Source: an uncultured beta proteobacterium
Lineage (GTDB): Bacteria > Pseudomonadota > Gammaproteobacteria > Burkholderiales > Burkholderiaceae_C
Reading direction: 5' to 3'
Length of the DNA: 8,680 nt
NCBI GenBank assembly: GCA_903870955.1
Contig: CAIQEX010000074.1
Coordinates: forward strand, 1-8,680
Notes under the pieces: model-generated
Seen by the model: the letters and a program-made list of their open reading frames with translations, nothing else
What the model was told of the DNA's origin: nothing
Databases searched by the model: none
Part shown: positions 6,344 to 8,680 of the stretch, piece by piece
How the letters are laid out: each line of letters opens with the position of its first letter
Numbering within the stretch: position 1 is the stretch's first letter
Program-made: the position numbers and the translations under genes

Positions 6344-6619
6344 ATGACCGACCATTACGCAGCCCTTGACATCAGCAGTGCCGCAACGCTTGCCGACATC
6401 AAAAAAGCGTTTCGTCAAAAAGCCTCGCAATACCACCCGGACCGCAATCCGGACCCGTTGGCGCCGCAGTATTTCCGCGCAGTTCAGGAAGCTTATGATG
6501 TGTTGTCCGATCCGGACAAGCGCCAGAACTATGACGACAACCGACGCCGAAATCTACTCGACAGTCCGATCGACACGGCGCGTGAAATCTGGCAAAACTA
6601 TTTCAGCGGTTTGGTTTAA
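6344..6619 (+). CDS. Small J-domain protein (DnaJ-like co-chaperone)
   Basis: This 91-residue protein is essentially one J domain. Such proteins stimulate the ATPase of a DnaK/Hsp70 partner and direct it to a client. The sequence starts HYAALDI (helix I), continues through IKKAFRQKASQYHPDRNPD with the invariant HPD triad at residues 31-33 between helices II and III, and then FRAVQEAYDVLSDPDKRQNYD (helices III-IV). It lacks the Gly/Phe linker, zinc fingers and C-terminal client-binding domains of DnaJ, so it is of the minimal (class C/III-like) type. About 25 residues after the J domain (ending IWQNYFSGLV) may hold a specificity element. I choose ATG 6344 because the frame upstream runs through the tRNA terminator and starts the domain too early. 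No ribosome-binding site is evident. Three unrecognised genes follow in the same direction, possibly its clients or partners. Confidence 0.85.
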   Translation: MTDHYAALDISSAATLADIKKAFRQKASQYHPDRNPDPLAPQYFRAVQEAYDVLSDPDKRQNYDDNRRRNLLDSPIDTAREIWQNYFSGLV

Positions 6620-6631
6620 ACCGCCCTTCTC

Positions 6632-6636
6632 AGGAA
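6632..6636 (+). promoter_or_regulatory. Ribosome-binding site favouring a GTG start at 6647
   Basis: AGGAA ends 10 bp before GTG 6647. No comparable site precedes the alternative ATG at 6674, where the upstream bases are pyrimidine-rich. This decides the start of the following gene. Confidence 0.5.
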
Positions 6637-6646
6637 CACCCCCGTT

Positions 6647-7186
6647 GTGAGCATCTCTCCCTTTTTCCTCTCCATGCGCAATGGCTACCAGGCCGAAATT
6701 GACGACCTGACGTTTGACTCCGACGGCCAGAACATATTGCAACAACGCCTGACCGAGCGCCGCAAGGAATTGGGCTTTTTGCTGCAGATGATGGAGTTGA
6801 GCCCTGAGATGGTGGCCGTGGTATTGCACCAGGGCTTTCGCTTCAAGTTGCCTTCTGCCATGGACCATCTGCTCAGCCACGAATCCGAAGACTTGCCCGA
6901 GTGGGACACGCTGTCGGATGTCGTGGATCTGACTCCGTGGGCGCAGACCCTGGCAAACGAAATCCTCAAGCAGCCCCAAGGGGCCTGGTTTATGTCGGTG
7001 GCTGCCGGTCTGGAGTACATGTTCGGCAAGGTTCAGCACACGCCGCACAGCCATGATGAAGATGAGGAAGAGGATGGCAGCGAAGACGCTGACGGCTTCG
7101 ACTCCGAAGAAGAAAAAGCCGCCCGCGCCCGCGAAGAAGCCGGTGCCGATTGGATGGTAGAGCAAGGCTTCGACCGCAAAGACTGA
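6647..7186 (+). CDS. Hypothetical protein with acidic C-terminal stretch
   Basis: I do not recognise this 179-residue protein. Residues 1 to about 130 look like a mostly helical globular domain (ERRKELGFLLQMMELSPEMVAVV, LSDVVDLTPWAQTLANEIL, WFMSVAAGLEYMFG). Residues 137-156 are very acidic, with 14 Asp or Glu in 20 positions. A short basic/acidic segment follows, ending in DWMVEQGFDRKD. There is no signal peptide, membrane span or cysteine. The GTG start at 6647 is chosen for its AGGAA site; ATG 6674 would give a protein nine residues shorter. The gene lies 27 bp after the J-domain gene and 72 bp before the next unknown gene, so one transcript is likely. A role tied to the J-domain chaperone is possible but rests only on adjacency. 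Confidence 0.8.
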   Translation: MSISPFFLSMRNGYQAEIDDLTFDSDGQNILQQRLTERRKELGFLLQMMELSPEMVAVVLHQGFRFKLPSAMDHLLSHESEDLPEWDTLSDVVDLTPWAQTLANEILKQPQGAWFMSVAAGLEYMFGKVQHTPHSHDEDEEEDGSEDADGFDSEEEKAARAREEAGADWMVEQGFDRKD

Positions 7187-7250
7187 CCCAAAATAGCTAG
7201 CCATAAGTCCAAGCCACAAGTCCTAGCCATAAGTGCAACCCATAACAGCC
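7186..7250 (+). repeat. 13-bp tandem repeat, about five units, between two unknown genes
   Basis: Consecutive 13-base units start at 7186, 7199, 7212, 7225 and 7238. The three central ones share the consensus AGCCATAAGTCCA: the unit at 7199 matches it exactly, that at 7212 differs at two positions, and that at 7225 at one. The outer two are more diverged and resemble each other (10 of 13 bases). The array begins at the last base of the preceding stop codon and ends 8 bp before the next ATG. It therefore fills nearly the whole spacer, where the ribosome-binding site of the next gene would lie. Confidence 0.85.
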
Positions 7251-7258
7251 AAAACTCC

Positions 7259-8005
7259 ATGAACCAACTCGCACTGATCGCAAAAACACAGAGCCTGATT
7301 GCCGCCGGCGACATTAGTGGTGCCGAATACGCCCTGGTCGAACTGGCCGACACCGAGGGGGATCAGGCCTTGCTGGTGGTGTTGGAGCAGTTGCCACCCA
7401 AAGACATCCTGGCGGTCATTCGCGAGTACGACAACTCCAAAGAATCGGTAGTCAATTTGCTGGTCACCCCCGCATTGTTTGCGCGCGCCGTGGTGCTGGA
7501 GAAGCAATACAAAGACCTGACCCGCACCCACCTGCGCGGCATGATGAATTCGGTGATCTTCCGCGATGGTGCCGATCCACTCGAATTTCTGAATGCCATC
7601 GGCGATCTGGAAGGCGGCAGTGAGGCCCTGGCCGATTACTTCACTGAGAAATGGAATCGCATCGAGGCCTTTGCCCGCACTGGAAATTTCGATGCCTCGG
7701 AAGACGACGGTGAGGTCATGCCGGAATCTGCCCTCTACGCCTCGGCCTACGCCAACCCGCGCGTGGAGCAGGACGAGGTCGCGGATCAGGACTGGATGGA
7801 ACTGGCCTGGATCCTGCGCTACAAGAACCCGGACCTGTTCATTGAAACCCTGTTGGTGCTCCGCGCCAAGGCACGTGCACATGACTTGGGCCTCGGAGAA
7901 GACGGCGAACTCGACGAAGATGACGGCAAGGTCGAAACGGGTGACACCGACCGTGGCAAGGCGACCCCTGCTGCGCGTGATTCCGACGAAGAACTGGCCA
8001 TTTGA
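7259..8005 (+). CDS. Hypothetical helical protein with acidic tail
   Basis: This 248-residue protein is not one I recognise. It looks almost wholly helical and soluble: residues 1 to about 205 show repeated amphipathic segments such as ALLVVLEQLPPKDILAVIRE, ESVVNLLVTPALFARAVVLE and ADPLEFLNAIGDLEG. The LPPKDI-type turns between helices faintly recall MgtE-N-like or DUF6178-like helical repeats, but this is an impression from memory only. Residues 211-248 form an acidic, low-complexity tail with several Gly-Glu-Asp runs, a feature shared with the preceding gene product. There is no signal peptide or membrane segment. Start ATG 7259 comes directly after the 13-bp repeat array and has no recognisable ribosome-binding site. 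The product is probably part of one transcription unit with the J-domain gene upstream and the unfinished gene downstream. Confidence 0.82.
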   Translation: MNQLALIAKTQSLIAAGDISGAEYALVELADTEGDQALLVVLEQLPPKDILAVIREYDNSKESVVNLLVTPALFARAVVLEKQYKDLTRTHLRGMMNSVIFRDGADPLEFLNAIGDLEGGSEALADYFTEKWNRIEAFARTGNFDASEDDGEVMPESALYASAYANPRVEQDEVADQDWMELAWILRYKNPDLFIETLLVLRAKARAHDLGLGEDGELDEDDGKVETGDTDRGKATPAARDSDEELAI

Positions 8006-8037
8006 TTGTTGCCACGCCACCGGTTTTTGACACGACC

Positions 8038-8680
8038 ATGACCTCGCAAAGCGCCGCCCCTGCGCACACGCTCTCGCTGTTTGATACCAAGCCTTTTTTC
8101 GAGAAGGCGTTGGCCTATGGGGTGCAACACGCCATCATCGACCAGACCAAATTGGACGCCATCTGCACCGATGCGCCCAAGGGCATGGTGCAAATTGCGC
8201 GCTATTTTGGCAGCGAATACCTGCGCCCTGAATTGGAAATGGCCAGAGATCGAATCGTCAATCTGGTCAGCCTTTCGCTGGAAGAAAACAGTGGCGGCAG
8301 CCTGCACAAGGCGGCGGAATTGCTGCGCGACCATTCATTCATGTCCCGCTCTAAAGCGGGCTCAGACATGCTCAAGGCCTTGATTGGCATGCCGCAAAGC
8401 AGCCACTTCGGCATGAACGAGCACAGTGGCTTTCGTGACGAGCACATACCTCTGCTGGCCAAGTGGACTTTGCGCAGCATGCCCGACTACCAGGCCGAAC
8501 TGGCCCGACGCGCAAAGGTTGCCGATCTGGTAAATGCCGCCATCTGGCTGGCAGATGGTTTGGGTTTGGACGAAGCCGAGTTGGAAGAAGCCGGCAAAGA
8601 TGCCGAGGCCGTTATCCGCACCGCATTGCTTGTGCATGCCGCCAGGCGCACGGAGTTGCCGGACTGGGTAGCGTTTGAAA
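8038..8680 (+). CDS. Hypothetical protein, 3' end beyond window
   Basis: The frame starting at ATG 8038 stays open for 214 codons to the window edge without a stop, so the protein is incomplete at its C-terminus. It begins MTSQSAAPAHTLSLFDTKPF and continues with helical blocks such as FFEKALAYGVQHAIID, YFGSEYLRPELEMARDRIV, SLHKAAELLRDHSFM and LVNAAIWLADGLGLDEAEL. I do not recognise a family. The composition and length of the frame make it clearly coding. The start is uncertain: the frame is also open upstream to a TTG at 8002 that would overlap the preceding TGA, with GAAGA some bases before it. This would add 12 residues (MIVATPPVFDTT). No ribosome-binding site precedes ATG 8038. It is the fourth gene of the J-domain-led cluster. 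Confidence 0.8.
   Translation, partial: MTSQSAAPAHTLSLFDTKPFFEKALAYGVQHAIIDQTKLDAICTDAPKGMVQIARYFGSEYLRPELEMARDRIVNLVSLSLEENSGGSLHKAAELLRDHSFMSRSKAGSDMLKALIGMPQSSHFGMNEHSGFRDEHIPLLAKWTLRSMPDYQAELARRAKVADLVNAAIWLADGLGLDEAELEEAGKDAEAVIRTALLVHAARRTELPDWVAFE

Noticed and set aside
6233..6436. Minus-strand frame across the tRNA, ending LNLGSNQGPTD
   Set aside because: It is the antisense translation of the tRNA-Asn gene and its terminator, a well-known false protein call.

Overview
The window looks like chromosomal DNA from a betaproteobacterium, most likely a Burkholderiales/Comamonadaceae (Rhodoferax-like) organism. I infer this from the gene order cysI-DUF934-cysH-cysD-cysN, the APS-type CysH, the FdxA plus thioredoxin-reductase-like ferredoxin-NADP reductase pair, and the moderately GC-rich coding style. 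No species can be named from sequence alone. All genes I can support are on the + strand. I see no transposase, phage gene or CRISPR array.

Region 1 (1-4640) is an assimilatory sulfate-reduction operon: the 3' half of the sulfite reductase hemoprotein gene (cysI, cut by the window edge), a DUF934 gene, cysH (APS reductase with the full set of iron-sulfur cysteines), cysD and cysN (the two ATP sulfurylase subunits). DUF934/cysH and cysH/cysD overlap by 4 bp, which suggests translational coupling. A 127-bp hairpin-rich spacer separates cysD from cysN. A clear intrinsic terminator (4608-4640) follows cysN. No APS kinase (cysC) is present and CysN carries no CysC fusion. Together with the CysH type, this points to sulfate -> APS -> sulfite -> sulfide, skipping PAPS.

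Region 2 (4641-6158) holds fdxA (a 7Fe ferredoxin) and an FAD-dependent ferredoxin-NADP reductase, 32 bp apart. They form a plausible electron-supply pair and lie directly after a sulfite reductase operon that shows no flavoprotein subunit (cysJ) in this window.

Region 3 (6159-6321) holds a tRNA-Asn(GTT) gene with encoded CCA, a perfect TATAAT box upstream and an intrinsic terminator downstream.

Region 4 (6344-8680) starts with a small single-J-domain protein. Three unrecognised genes follow in the same direction, the last one running off the window. The first two encode proteins with strongly acidic C-terminal stretches. Five 13-bp tandem repeat units fill most of the gap in front of the second unknown gene. 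This J-domain-led block is the least explained part of the window and the best candidate for something undescribed.
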